This document shows positions 17,263-25,009 of a DNA stretch of 64,000 nucleotides, one piece after another. The stretch's first letter is position 1. Every line of letters begins with the position of its first letter. Source of the stretch: CALMZY01 sp052033915 (GTDB lineage Bacteria > Verrucomicrobiota > Kiritimatiellia > CAIQIC01 > JAGNIJ01); contig JBPOJF010000006.1 in the NCBI GenBank assembly GCA_052033915.1, positions 186,001-250,000 of the forward strand, written 5' to 3'. Below the pieces are notes generated by a model. That model was not told the DNA's origin. It saw only the letters and a list, made by a program, of their open reading frames with translations, and did not search any database. The position numbers and the translations under genes are program-made.

Positions 17263-17842
17263 CCCCCGCAAATGCCGTCCGATCACGCGCCGGCGCGAAC
17301 CGCTTGTACAGGAGAACCGCGGCAAGGACGGGAAGCAGCACCGCCGCCTCGTACAGCGCCGCCTGGACGTTGTACCACTGGAACACGTCGTTCCACGTGC
17401 CCTTTCGAAGACTCCAGAAGAGCGGCTTGGGCGAAATGTAGAAGTGGTCCGTAAACGGCCATAGCGCCATGATACCGTACGGAACGCTGTGATCGGCGGA
17501 GAAGAGATCCATCGCCAGATGGCTCGCCAGCGCCGCGAACAGGACCGCGAAGACCGCCCCCCCCACGCGGTGCGTCTTCCGCCGGAGAATCCACACCGCA
17601 AGCGATATCGCGGTAATCCAGCCGAGCGTGTGCGTGTACCCGTGATGGAATGCGTTGATGCTGCCCATCAGAACGCCGGGCAGGTAATCGATATCCGGCA
17701 GATTGGCCATGAATACAATGACCAGGAATCCGGCGCGCTGTTCCCAAAGAGCCTGAAACCCGGCCTTCCATCGGCCCCGCGGCATCAGAACTCCGCAGCC
17801 CAACGCCGCGCCGATTATCGTATGTCCTACGGGAGTTGGCAT
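17240..17842 (-). CDS. YdjM/DUF457-like membrane metal-dependent hydrolase
   Basis: 200 residues, starting MPTPVGHTIIGAALG. Metal-site candidates are H7, the ANLPDIDYLPG Asp pair, HHGYTHT and ASHLAMD. About four membrane helices separate these motifs (LVIVFMANL, WITAISLAVWIL, AVFAVLFAALASH, AVLLPVLAAVLLY). Members are inner-membrane proteins annotated as metal-dependent hydrolases; the substrate is unknown. The final six residues come from the word repeat. It diverges from the polyferredoxin gene. Confidence 0.85.
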   Translation of the reverse strand: MPTPVGHTIIGAALGCGVLMPRGRWKAGFQALWEQRAGFLVIVFMANLPDIDYLPGVLMGSINAFHHGYTHTLGWITAISLAVWILRRKTHRVGGAVFAVLFAALASHLAMDLFSADHSVPYGIMALWPFTDHFYISPKPLFWSLRKGTWNDVFQWYNVQAALYEAAVLLPVLAAVLLYKRFAPARDRTAFAGENLKLET

Positions 17843-17980
17843 GTTGACGGGGAACCTACCACATTTGTCGCGAAGGACCAATGACGCGCGGCCTCTGCCG
17901 TGAAACGCCGCGCTTCCCGTCGCCGCCCGCTCCGGCATTGCGCGTTGTACGCGAACCGGGGACGTCCCTTCGTCCGAAAT

Positions 17981-18030
17981 CTTCCGAACCTTGGAAGTTT
18001 TTGATCCGATTCTTTCAAGCCTTGGAAAAA
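17981..18030. repeat. Two TTGGAA palindrome elements in a divergent promoter region
   Basis: TTCCGAACCTTGGAA (from 17982) and TTTCAAGCCTTGGAAAAA (from 18013) are imperfect copies of a TTTTCCAA-n-TTGGAAAA palindrome. The better copies are at 55110-55160. Here they lie 50-100 bp before the polyferredoxin start and could be regulatory. The rest of the 17843-18080 gap shows nothing further I can name. Confidence 0.5.
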
Positions 18031-18080
18031 CTTTCTCCGGGGTTGTTTCCGGTCGGCCACACCCTATACGATATTCTGAG

Positions 18081-20015
18081 ATGAAGGTCGTTTTCATACG
18101 CCGAATCAGCCAGGTGTTCTTTCTCGTTCTTTTCCTGGTCTTCTGCGGGATCTCGACGCTCGGGACGGAGGGGCAGCCGGTGCGCGCCGGGCTGGTGAAC
18201 TGGTTTCTCGACCTCGATCCGCTGGTCGCGATCGGTACCTTGCTGACCACACAGACGCTCCACGCCGGGCTGATCTGGGCGCTGGCCGCGATCGCGCTCA
18301 CGATCCTCTTCGGCCGGTTTTTCTGCGGCTGGGTCTGTCCGTTCGGAACCCTTCACCAGGCAATCGGTTATTTCCGGCGACGAACAACAAATGTCTGCCG
18401 ATCCATCGAGCTGAATCGCTATCGCCCGGCGCAGACGTTGAAATACTACGTGCTGATCTTCCTCCTTTCGGCGGCGGGCACGGCGATCTCGCGCCTGACG
18501 GCGACGGCGCGCGGCCGGCCGCCGATCCCGGCGCTGATCGTCGCGGCCTGTTTCATCATGGCCGGCCTGTTCGCGGCGCTGAAGGTCATCCCGAAGGTCA
18601 AAAAAGTCGGTGTGACGATCCTCGCGCTCGTCGCGGCGTGGACCGGCTTCGCGTTGTTTCTTCCGCTCGAACACCTCCCGGCCTCATCGCTCCAGTCGGG
18701 CCTGCTCGACCCCATCCCCCTGCTCCACCGCTCGGTCAACCTGGCGCTCCTTCCGCTCGTGGACAAGGCCGCCCAGACCGCCGCGCACGCGGCGCGACGC
18801 TATGAGCAGGCGTGGCTGATCGGAACCGTCTTTCTCGCGGCTCTCTGCCTTAACCTCGTGATCCCGCGCTTCTACTGCCGGTTCCTCTGCCCGCTCGGGG
18901 CCCTGCTCGGTGTGTTGAGCCGATACGCGCTGTGGCGCGTCGGCAAGACGAAGGCCGATTGCTCGATGTGCATGCGGTGCGAGATCGACTGCGAAGGCGC
19001 GTGCGAACCGTCGGGCCGAATTCGATCTCCTGAATGCGTCCTGTGCATGAACTGCCTGCGCTCCTGCGAGGACGACGCGATCCGTTACCGCGCCGCGCGA
19101 TCGGCGGCGGGCGAACATGCGTCGCCCGACCTGACGCGCCGCGGATTTATCGTGTCGGTCGTCTCCGGGCTCGTCACCATCCCCATCCTGCGCCTGAGCC
19201 GCACGCTGGGGCTGAACTGGAATCCGCGGTTGATCCGCCCGCCCGGCGCGCTGGCCGAAGGCGATTTCCTCAACCGCTGTATCAAGTGCGGCCAGTGTAT
19301 GCGAATTTGCCCCGCCAACATCATCCAGCCGGCCGGGCTGGAGATGGGCGTGGAAGCGCTGTGGACGCCGACGCTCAACTTCCGTATCGGCGCCGGCGGT
19401 TGCCGGACAAACTGCGTGGCGTGCGGCAACATCTGCCCGACCGCCGCGATCCGGCCGATCACGCTCGACGAGAAGGCCGGGCGGAACGCGTTCGCCGCGC
19501 GCGGGCCGATCCGGCTGGGCACCGCCTTCGTGGACCAGAGCCTGTGCCTGCCGTGGGCGATGGATACACCGTGCGCCGTCTGCCGGGAGAACTGCCCGGT
19601 CAGCCCGAAGGCGATCGCCTTCCGCGAGGTCTTCGTGCCGATCCGCGATCCGCTTCCGCCTGTGGCAAGCGCGGACGAACTCTCGCTCGATTTCGGCCGG
19701 CCGCTGTTCAAGCCGGGCCGGTACGCGACCGGCGATTTCTACTGCCGCGCCGGAGCCGGCGAGCCGAGACGGATCGTGGACAACACCGCGAGCGGAATCA
19801 CGATCGGCTCGACCCGTCCCTGGGATGCTCCCCCGAAACCGGGACAGCCGGCTGAAATCCTGATCCGGCTTCAGCGTCCCCGTGTGGACCCGGCGCTCTG
19901 TATCGGCTGCGGAGCCTGCGAACACGAATGCCCCATCACGGGTCTGAGAGCCATCCGGGTGACGGCGGAGAACGAATCACGAAGCCTGCCCCCCCACGTG
20001 CAAGGCTCTAGGTGA
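18081..20015 (+). CDS. NapH/NapG-like membrane polyferredoxin (fused)
   Basis: 644 residues. The N-terminal 300 residues hold several membrane helices with two CxxxCP motifs (CGWVCPFGTLHQ, CRFLCPLGALLG), as in NapH/CcoG/RdxA-type quinol-linked proteins. Two cytoplasmic-type clusters follow (CSMCMRCEIDC, CVLCMNCLRSC). Then comes a twin-arginine-like segment LTRRGFIVSVVSGLVTIPIL and a NapG-like part with further clusters (CIKCGQCMRICP, CVACGNICP, CAVCRENCP, CIGCGACEHECP). The order reads as a NapH-NapG fusion moving electrons from quinol to an exported acceptor. No reductase partner is adjacent. ATG 18081 begins the first hydrophobic segment. Confidence 0.85.
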   Translation: MKVVFIRRISQVFFLVLFLVFCGISTLGTEGQPVRAGLVNWFLDLDPLVAIGTLLTTQTLHAGLIWALAAIALTILFGRFFCGWVCPFGTLHQAIGYFRRRTTNVCRSIELNRYRPAQTLKYYVLIFLLSAAGTAISRLTATARGRPPIPALIVAACFIMAGLFAALKVIPKVKKVGVTILALVAAWTGFALFLPLEHLPASSLQSGLLDPIPLLHRSVNLALLPLVDKAAQTAAHAARRYEQAWLIGTVFLAALCLNLVIPRFYCRFLCPLGALLGVLSRYALWRVGKTKADCSMCMRCEIDCEGACEPSGRIRSPECVLCMNCLRSCEDDAIRYRAARSAAGEHASPDLTRRGFIVSVVSGLVTIPILRLSRTLGLNWNPRLIRPPGALAEGDFLNRCIKCGQCMRICPANIIQPAGLEMGVEALWTPTLNFRIGAGGCRTNCVACGNICPTAAIRPITLDEKAGRNAFAARGPIRLGTAFVDQSLCLPWAMDTPCAVCRENCPVSPKAIAFREVFVPIRDPLPPVASADELSLDFGRPLFKPGRYATGDFYCRAGAGEPRRIVDNTASGITIGSTRPWDAPPKPGQPAEILIRLQRPRVDPALCIGCGACEHECPITGLRAIRVTAENESRSLPPHVQGSR

Positions 20016-20032
20016 ATAGACGGCCGACCTGC

Positions 20033-20956
20033 TCACGCCACACGAACCAGCGCCTGCACGAGTTGGAGAAGATCGGTCACGACAAGATCGGGATTGATCC
20101 CGGCGACACGCGGGTCGCCTTCGCGCAATCGAAACGAACGCCTGTCCCCCGCGAAGAGCGCCGTCCGGCAGCCGAGCCGCGCCGCGGGGGAGATGTCATT
20201 GAGCATGTCGTTGCCCACGCAGAGAACCTCCGAGGGCTTGATCCCCTCGCTCTCCTCCAGTCGCCGCAGCGCGGTCTGCACAAGGCGCTCCGAGGGTTTG
20301 GCTTCGCGCAGCTTGTACGACCAGACGCAGAGCCCCGGATCGAATCGCCCATCGCCCCACCCCGTTTCCGGAAATGCGCTCAGCGTGAGCGGGGTGTAGA
20401 ACTGGGCGTTCGAGACCACCCCCAGTTTCCGGCCCGACCCATGAAGGGCATCCACCGTCTCCTTCAGATGAGGCATCGGCCAAACGGGGTTGACCCGGCA
20501 TTCGTACTCCACGGCGAGCGCGCAGACCGATTCCTCGCCGATCGGCCCCTGAACGGCCTTCGTCTCGAGAATCCCCTCGATCACGCTTCGCCAGATTTCC
20601 CGAATCTCAACCTCGGGATGTTCGATTCCCTCCCGCCGCCGCGCGGCGTGCGCTTCGGCGATGTTCTGATCGAGAAGGCGGACGCCGGTTTCTCCCGCAG
20701 CCCTGTCCGCGCCCGAGAAACCGGCTGCGGCCAGGGCCTCGCGCAAGGCATCTTCCCGGTTCGCTTTCCGCGCCGCGCCGATATCCCCCGAAGACGACAC
20801 GAGCAGGGTGCCGTAGATATCGAACAGGATCGCCCGAATTTCCGGAAGGCGTTTCAGGGAGGGCTGGGCCAAGGCAGGCAGGGGATCGAGGGGGCGGCTG
20901 AGGGCCTGGATTCTTCGGACCTGTCCTGCATTCGAGTCTTGTGCCTGGGGATTCAT
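20033..20956 (-). CDS. HAD-superfamily hydrolase, candidate glucosyl-3-phosphoglycerate phosphatase
   Basis: 307 residues. HAD motif I is LFDIYGTLLVSSSG, motif II GVVSNAQFY, and motifs III/IV are AKPSERLVQ and CVGNDMLNDISPAARLG. The cap domain lies between motifs I and II. It begins 4 nt after the GT4 stop and is the last gene of the gpgS operon, so dephosphorylation of glucosyl-3-phosphoglycerate is the natural guess. The motifs do not prove the substrate. A 40-residue N-terminal tail precedes the domain. Confidence 0.75.
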   Translation of the reverse strand: MNPQAQDSNAGQVRRIQALSRPLDPLPALAQPSLKRLPEIRAILFDIYGTLLVSSSGDIGAARKANREDALREALAAAGFSGADRAAGETGVRLLDQNIAEAHAARRREGIEHPEVEIREIWRSVIEGILETKAVQGPIGEESVCALAVEYECRVNPVWPMPHLKETVDALHGSGRKLGVVSNAQFYTPLTLSAFPETGWGDGRFDPGLCVWSYKLREAKPSERLVQTALRRLEESEGIKPSEVLCVGNDMLNDISPAARLGCRTALFAGDRRSFRLREGDPRVAGINPDLVVTDLLQLVQALVRVA

Positions 20957-20960
20957 GCCG

Positions 20961-22415
20961 TCACGTTCGTATGAGGAAGAACCGCTCGGGCGAGAGGAAC
21001 TTGTCCAGAAGCGTCTCCGCGTGAAGCGTGCCCACGGGTGCCGCAACGCGCCCCATCAACGCCCTGTACGACTCCATCAACCGCGCGCCATACTGCGCCG
21101 CACCGTAGTGAAGCTCGACGATTCGGCGATTGACGCCGATGGTTTCCTCCGGCGTGAGGTCCGGAGCCGGGCCGGACGGCTTGACCGCGGCGCGCAGCGC
21201 CGGCGAGCGGCGGACCTTTTGAATGACCTGTTCCTGAAACGCCTCGTCGAGCCTGCCGAAATCCACGAGATCGCCTTCCGTCGCGGCGGCCACCGCCAAA
21301 TCCACATCGCCGGCGAGCGGCGCGCGACCGTACGCGCTCATCATCTGCGCGAGCCCCGTCTCAACCTTGCGCCGAAAGGCATCGACGCCGATCCATTCGA
21401 CCGGAATCCCGGCGCGCGAATACAGCGACGGGAAACGCATTCCCTCCTTCTTGAAGCCCTCCGTCATTTCCGGAAGATCGCGCCCGGCCAGCGGACGCCC
21501 GGCGAACCACGGCTCCAGGAACGCCAGTCCGAACCCTTCCGCGACGCTGGTCGTCACAATCGCCCGCGCGGAGTTCAGAAGTTCCGGGAACGGCGTCTTT
21601 CCATCCATGCCCACCTCGAACGAGACCGGCAGTCCGCAGGACGCGGCGAATTCCTTCCAACGCCGATACACGAGGAGGTCGGCGGGATTCGTCGGCGCGA
21701 GAGTCGCCGCGAACCGAGCGTCGGGCTCGCACGCCGCCCACAGGATGAACTCGCCCATGTTCTTCCGGCGAATCGCCCGCGTGGGATAAAGGAACAGACC
21801 GTCCTCCGGCGCGGCATTCGCAGACGCCTTCCCCGACACCGCGTTGGGCAAGAGACAGACATGCTCCGCCGGACAACCGGCTTCGCGGAGGAACTGCGCG
21901 TCGCGGTGGTTCAGGACCGCGTAGAGCACATGCGGCGCCTGCGGATACAACCGAGCGCCCAGCCGGCCCGGATCGCCCCGGCCGACGGCGCTCAACAGGT
22001 CGCGGTAGTTTGAGGGACGCCCATCCTCCGGAAAATCGTGGATCTGCAGGAGGAGCCGGCTGCCGCGTTCGGCCAGGAGAAACACGGCCTCGGTGAAGAC
22101 GCAATTTTTTCCGAGAGAGTGGTTGTGGATATGCCAGACATCCGGCGGAGCGTCCAACGCCTCGGCCGCCGCCTCGTCCAGCCGCTCAACGAGCGTTTCC
22201 GGCGCACACGGCGGCCGCGCCGCGTCCGCGTAGTTCAGGCCCTCGACGACCGCGCTCTTCGCACCCGCGATCTCCGGAGGCGGCTCCGCGCCGGACAGGA
22301 CCGCGACCCGGACATCGCGGGACTGCAAGGACGCGACGGCCTGCCTGATCACGCTCGTCACGCCGCCAGCCCGAAGATGGTAATGGACGACGGCTATGCG
22401 CAAAGCATCCGTCAT
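20961..22415 (-). CDS. GT4-family glycosyltransferase with long C-terminal extension
   Basis: 484 residues. The N-terminal LRIAVVHYHLRAGGVTSVI is the GT-B glycine-rich acceptor loop; the donor site has ARAIVTTSVAEGFGLAFLEPW (E-x7-E type). About 110 residues follow the donor domain and are helical and charged (LDEAFQEQVIQKV...TIGVNRRIVELHYGAAQYG). The start overlaps the gpgS stop (ATGA). It could add a second sugar to a glucosylglycerate derivative, but donor and acceptor are unknown. Confidence 0.8.
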   Translation of the reverse strand: MTDALRIAVVHYHLRAGGVTSVIRQAVASLQSRDVRVAVLSGAEPPPEIAGAKSAVVEGLNYADAARPPCAPETLVERLDEAAAEALDAPPDVWHIHNHSLGKNCVFTEAVFLLAERGSRLLLQIHDFPEDGRPSNYRDLLSAVGRGDPGRLGARLYPQAPHVLYAVLNHRDAQFLREAGCPAEHVCLLPNAVSGKASANAAPEDGLFLYPTRAIRRKNMGEFILWAACEPDARFAATLAPTNPADLLVYRRWKEFAASCGLPVSFEVGMDGKTPFPELLNSARAIVTTSVAEGFGLAFLEPWFAGRPLAGRDLPEMTEGFKKEGMRFPSLYSRAGIPVEWIGVDAFRRKVETGLAQMMSAYGRAPLAGDVDLAVAAATEGDLVDFGRLDEAFQEQVIQKVRRSPALRAAVKPSGPAPDLTPEETIGVNRRIVELHYGAAQYGARLMESYRALMGRVAAPVGTLHAETLLDKFLSPERFFLIRT

Positions 22416-23455
22416 GGATGACGCCCGAACTTTTTCTGGTAGGCGTTGATGGTGCACATGGGCGGCCGTTCGACTTCCTGAATAGGAAACTCCAACTGCT
22501 CGTACACGTTATCCCTCGACTGAAACTGCCTCATCACGTTGCTCAGTTCGGGCAGGTCGCTCAGGATTTGCAAAGACTTGAGCCGCGAGATGAACGTCTG
22601 CAGGATGCCGAACGACATCCGGCCCAGGGCCGCCGTCGGCTGGTTGCGATGGACCCGCGAATCGAGGTCGGTCTGGCCGAACGCCGCCAGGCCCCAGCGC
22701 TGGTACACATCGATCAGGTGAGAGGTCTCCACGCCGTAGCCGATCGGGAACGGGATGCTCTCGAGGACCTCGCGCCGCACGGCGTACTCGCCGGAGAGCG
22801 GCTGGATGATCGCCGTGAGTTCGGGGAAGAACAGGGAGAACAGCGGCCGCACGAGAATCTCCGTCACGCGGCCGCCGCCGGATGTCCGCACGCCCTTCGC
22901 CAGCGTGAGCGGTCGGTCGTAGAACGCCTTCACGTACTTGATTTCCGGCCGGGAGATGAGCGGCCCGACCAGGCCGGACACAAACCGAGAATGGATGTTC
23001 TTAATGTCCGCGTCGACGTAGACGATGATGTCGCCCTTGAGCTGGTAGATGGCCTTCCAGAGATTCTCCCCCTTCCCCTTTTTCTCCCCCATGTCCGGAA
23101 GGATCTCCGACGACAGGTAAACGTCCGCCCCGTACGACGCGGCCACCTCCCGTGTCTTGTCGGTCGAGCCGGAGTCGATCACCGCAATTTCGTCCAGCAG
23201 CGGAAAGCGTGTCATCAGCTCGGACTTGAGAACAACAATCTCCTTGCCGATCGTCTTCTCCTCGTTGAGCGTGGGGATGCACAGGGAAACCGTCACGCCC
23301 CGCTTCTGTTTTTCCTCTACCAGTTTGGGGATATCGGAAAACTGCGAGTGATGAAAGGTGTTTCCCTGGATCCACTTGTCGATGCGGTCGGCGGCAAGCG
23401 GCGTCGTCACGGCGTCCTTGCGAAGAAACCGGTTGAACAGTCCACGCGTCTTCAT
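22412..23455 (-). CDS. gpgS: Glucosyl-3-phosphoglycerate synthase
   Basis: 347 residues, GT-A fold (GT81 type). It makes glucosyl-3-phosphoglycerate from NDP-glucose and 3-phosphoglycerate. Motifs: SLCIPTLNEEKTIGKEI, AVIDSGSTDKTREVA, the GEKKGKGENLWKA acceptor loop, and metal-binding D148-A-D150 in IIVYVDADIKN. SGEYAVRREVL and PFPIGYGVETSHLID also match GpgS. The start overlaps the upstream stop (ATGA). It anchors the reading of the whole 20-34 kb block as compatible-solute metabolism. Confidence 0.88.
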   Translation of the reverse strand: MKTRGLFNRFLRKDAVTTPLAADRIDKWIQGNTFHHSQFSDIPKLVEEKQKRGVTVSLCIPTLNEEKTIGKEIVVLKSELMTRFPLLDEIAVIDSGSTDKTREVAASYGADVYLSSEILPDMGEKKGKGENLWKAIYQLKGDIIVYVDADIKNIHSRFVSGLVGPLISRPEIKYVKAFYDRPLTLAKGVRTSGGGRVTEILVRPLFSLFFPELTAIIQPLSGEYAVRREVLESIPFPIGYGVETSHLIDVYQRWGLAAFGQTDLDSRVHRNQPTAALGRMSFGILQTFISRLKSLQILSDLPELSNVMRQFQSRDNVYEQLEFPIQEVERPPMCTINAYQKKFGRHP

Positions 23456-24693
23456 AGTCCCTCTCCCTCGTCGGCGCTCAGGACAACGGCGGCCAACTGC
23501 GCCATGCCGGAGAAGATCGGCGCGATGGCCACGGCCTCGTCGATCTCGTCCAACTCGCTCTTCCGTTCGCCCGTCGCGATTCCCAGAGTGATCGCGGGAA
23601 TCTTGCGGTCGATGAATGCCGAGAGGGCCGACGTCGTCGGGTAGAGCGTGGGCTCGACGCCGAGCGCGGAGAGGATCGCGCGCGCGTTCTGAACCAGCGG
23701 ATGGGCGATATCGATTCCGCCGGGCTCGCGCTCCGCGAAGATGTCGAGCCTCACTTTCATGCCGGACTGGGCCGCGACGTCCGCGGTGATATTCTCGATC
23801 CGCCGGCGGATCTGCTTCAACAGTTCCGCCTCCTCGCAACGAACCTCGAACCGGAGGGTGACCTGCCGGGCGATGTTGTGGTAGGCGATCCCGCCCTCGA
23901 TCGAGCCCATGACGATACTGGTCAACGGCCGCCGCGGGAGCGGGATTTTGTTGATCCGGCTGATGACGTCGTTCATGGGAATGATCGCGCCGGTGGAGCC
24001 GAACTGCGCCCAGTTGAAATCTTCCGGCAGGCAGCACTCGATCTCCCCGCGGAACATCCCGAGACACGAATAGTTGAGACGCCCAAGCTGGACCCCTTCG
24101 AGGCACAACCCGGCGTGGATGGGCAGGGCGCTGTTCGCAAGGAAGTGCCTCAATCCCTCCAGGTTGCCCCGTCCCTGGCTTCTCGCCGCGGCCATGAAGA
24201 TCAGGTTGGATTTCGGACGGACTTGAAGGTTCTCGAACAGCGTCGGCAGCGACACCATCGCGGCGAGGGCCAGGCTGTTGTCGCCGACAAACGGCCCGAC
24301 CAAGCGATCCTGCCCGATCTCGATCGTCCGATCGACCACCTTGGAAACGAATGTATCGGCGTGCGCGGAAATCAGGATGTTTCGGGCGCCCTGCTCGCCG
24401 AACAGGACGCCGTATCCGTTCCCCTTCTCGTCCGTGGAGCAGTTCTGCAGGCCGCAGGCGCTGAGACGCTGAATGATCGCCTCCACGCGCCGCCCTTCCT
24501 CGCCCGTGGGCGCGGGAACCTCGCCGATCATCACCAGGTTCGCGAGGATGATCTCCTGCATCCCGGCCGCGATCTCGCGGATGCGCGGAAGGCTCTTCAC
24601 GATGGCCTCAATGCGTTCCGACGCCCCCGGCGCGGGCGCGACGGAATTCCCCTCGCTGTTTGGCTGTGACAATGCTGAATCTCCATTCATCAT
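23452..24693 (-). CDS. M20/M42-like peptidase homologue with altered catalytic residues
   Basis: 413 residues. The fold is recognisable: ILISAHADTF (zinc His/Asp), VGPFVGDNSLALAAM (bridging Asp), CLEGVQLGRLNY, and a dimerisation-like insert. At the place of the catalytic Glu-Glu pair it reads FMAAARSQGRG. The last His ligand region reads ITLGIATGERKSELDEID without His. The active site therefore looks incomplete. It is first in the gpgS operon and its stop overlaps the gpgS start. A binding or modified hydrolase role is possible. Confidence 0.7.
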   Translation of the reverse strand: MMNGDSALSQPNSEGNSVAPAPGASERIEAIVKSLPRIREIAAGMQEIILANLVMIGEVPAPTGEEGRRVEAIIQRLSACGLQNCSTDEKGNGYGVLFGEQGARNILISAHADTFVSKVVDRTIEIGQDRLVGPFVGDNSLALAAMVSLPTLFENLQVRPKSNLIFMAAARSQGRGNLEGLRHFLANSALPIHAGLCLEGVQLGRLNYSCLGMFRGEIECCLPEDFNWAQFGSTGAIIPMNDVISRINKIPLPRRPLTSIVMGSIEGGIAYHNIARQVTLRFEVRCEEAELLKQIRRRIENITADVAAQSGMKVRLDIFAEREPGGIDIAHPLVQNARAILSALGVEPTLYPTTSALSAFIDRKIPAITLGIATGERKSELDEIDEAVAIAPIFSGMAQLAAVVLSADEGEGL

Positions 24694-25009
24694 GTTGTGT
24701 CTATTTTAGAATAAATATCTTACAGCCCCGGACCGGGGCGATTCGGAACGAGGCCCGCCGACGCGATCCGCGACACCATTCGCCGCGATCCGTTTCCGCC
24801 CTCCGACCCCTCTCCCCGGGCCCCTGTTGCAGGTTTTCGTCTTATGCTTATACTAGTTTCGCGTGCGAATCGCGTCCACCCGAATTGTCATTTTTTCCTC
24901 GGCGACGCCGCGCGACATTCGGCCGACCGGAAAAAACGGGCGGATCCCTTGACGATTTCTTCGATAGAAGCCCATAATGAGGCGGGTTCACAATTTGCAA
25001 AGGATAACA
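24694..25009. other. 316-bp divergent control region of the two osmolyte operons
   Basis: It separates the gpgS operon (minus) from the GT4/GH130 operon (plus). It holds the plus promoter at 24949-24978, a second plausible -10 box (TATACT near 24850), a minus -10-like TAAAAT at 24703-24708 very close to the minus start, and the short palindrome CCCCGGACCGGGG. No ORF is supported. Confidence 0.6.
24949..24978 (+). promoter_or_regulatory. Candidate sigma-70 promoter of the GT4-GH130-mscS operon
   Basis: TTGACG (24949-24954), 18 nt, CATAAT (24973-24978). The predicted start point is about 25 nt before the ATG at 25010, which has AAAGGATAA as its ribosome site. Confidence 0.55.
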
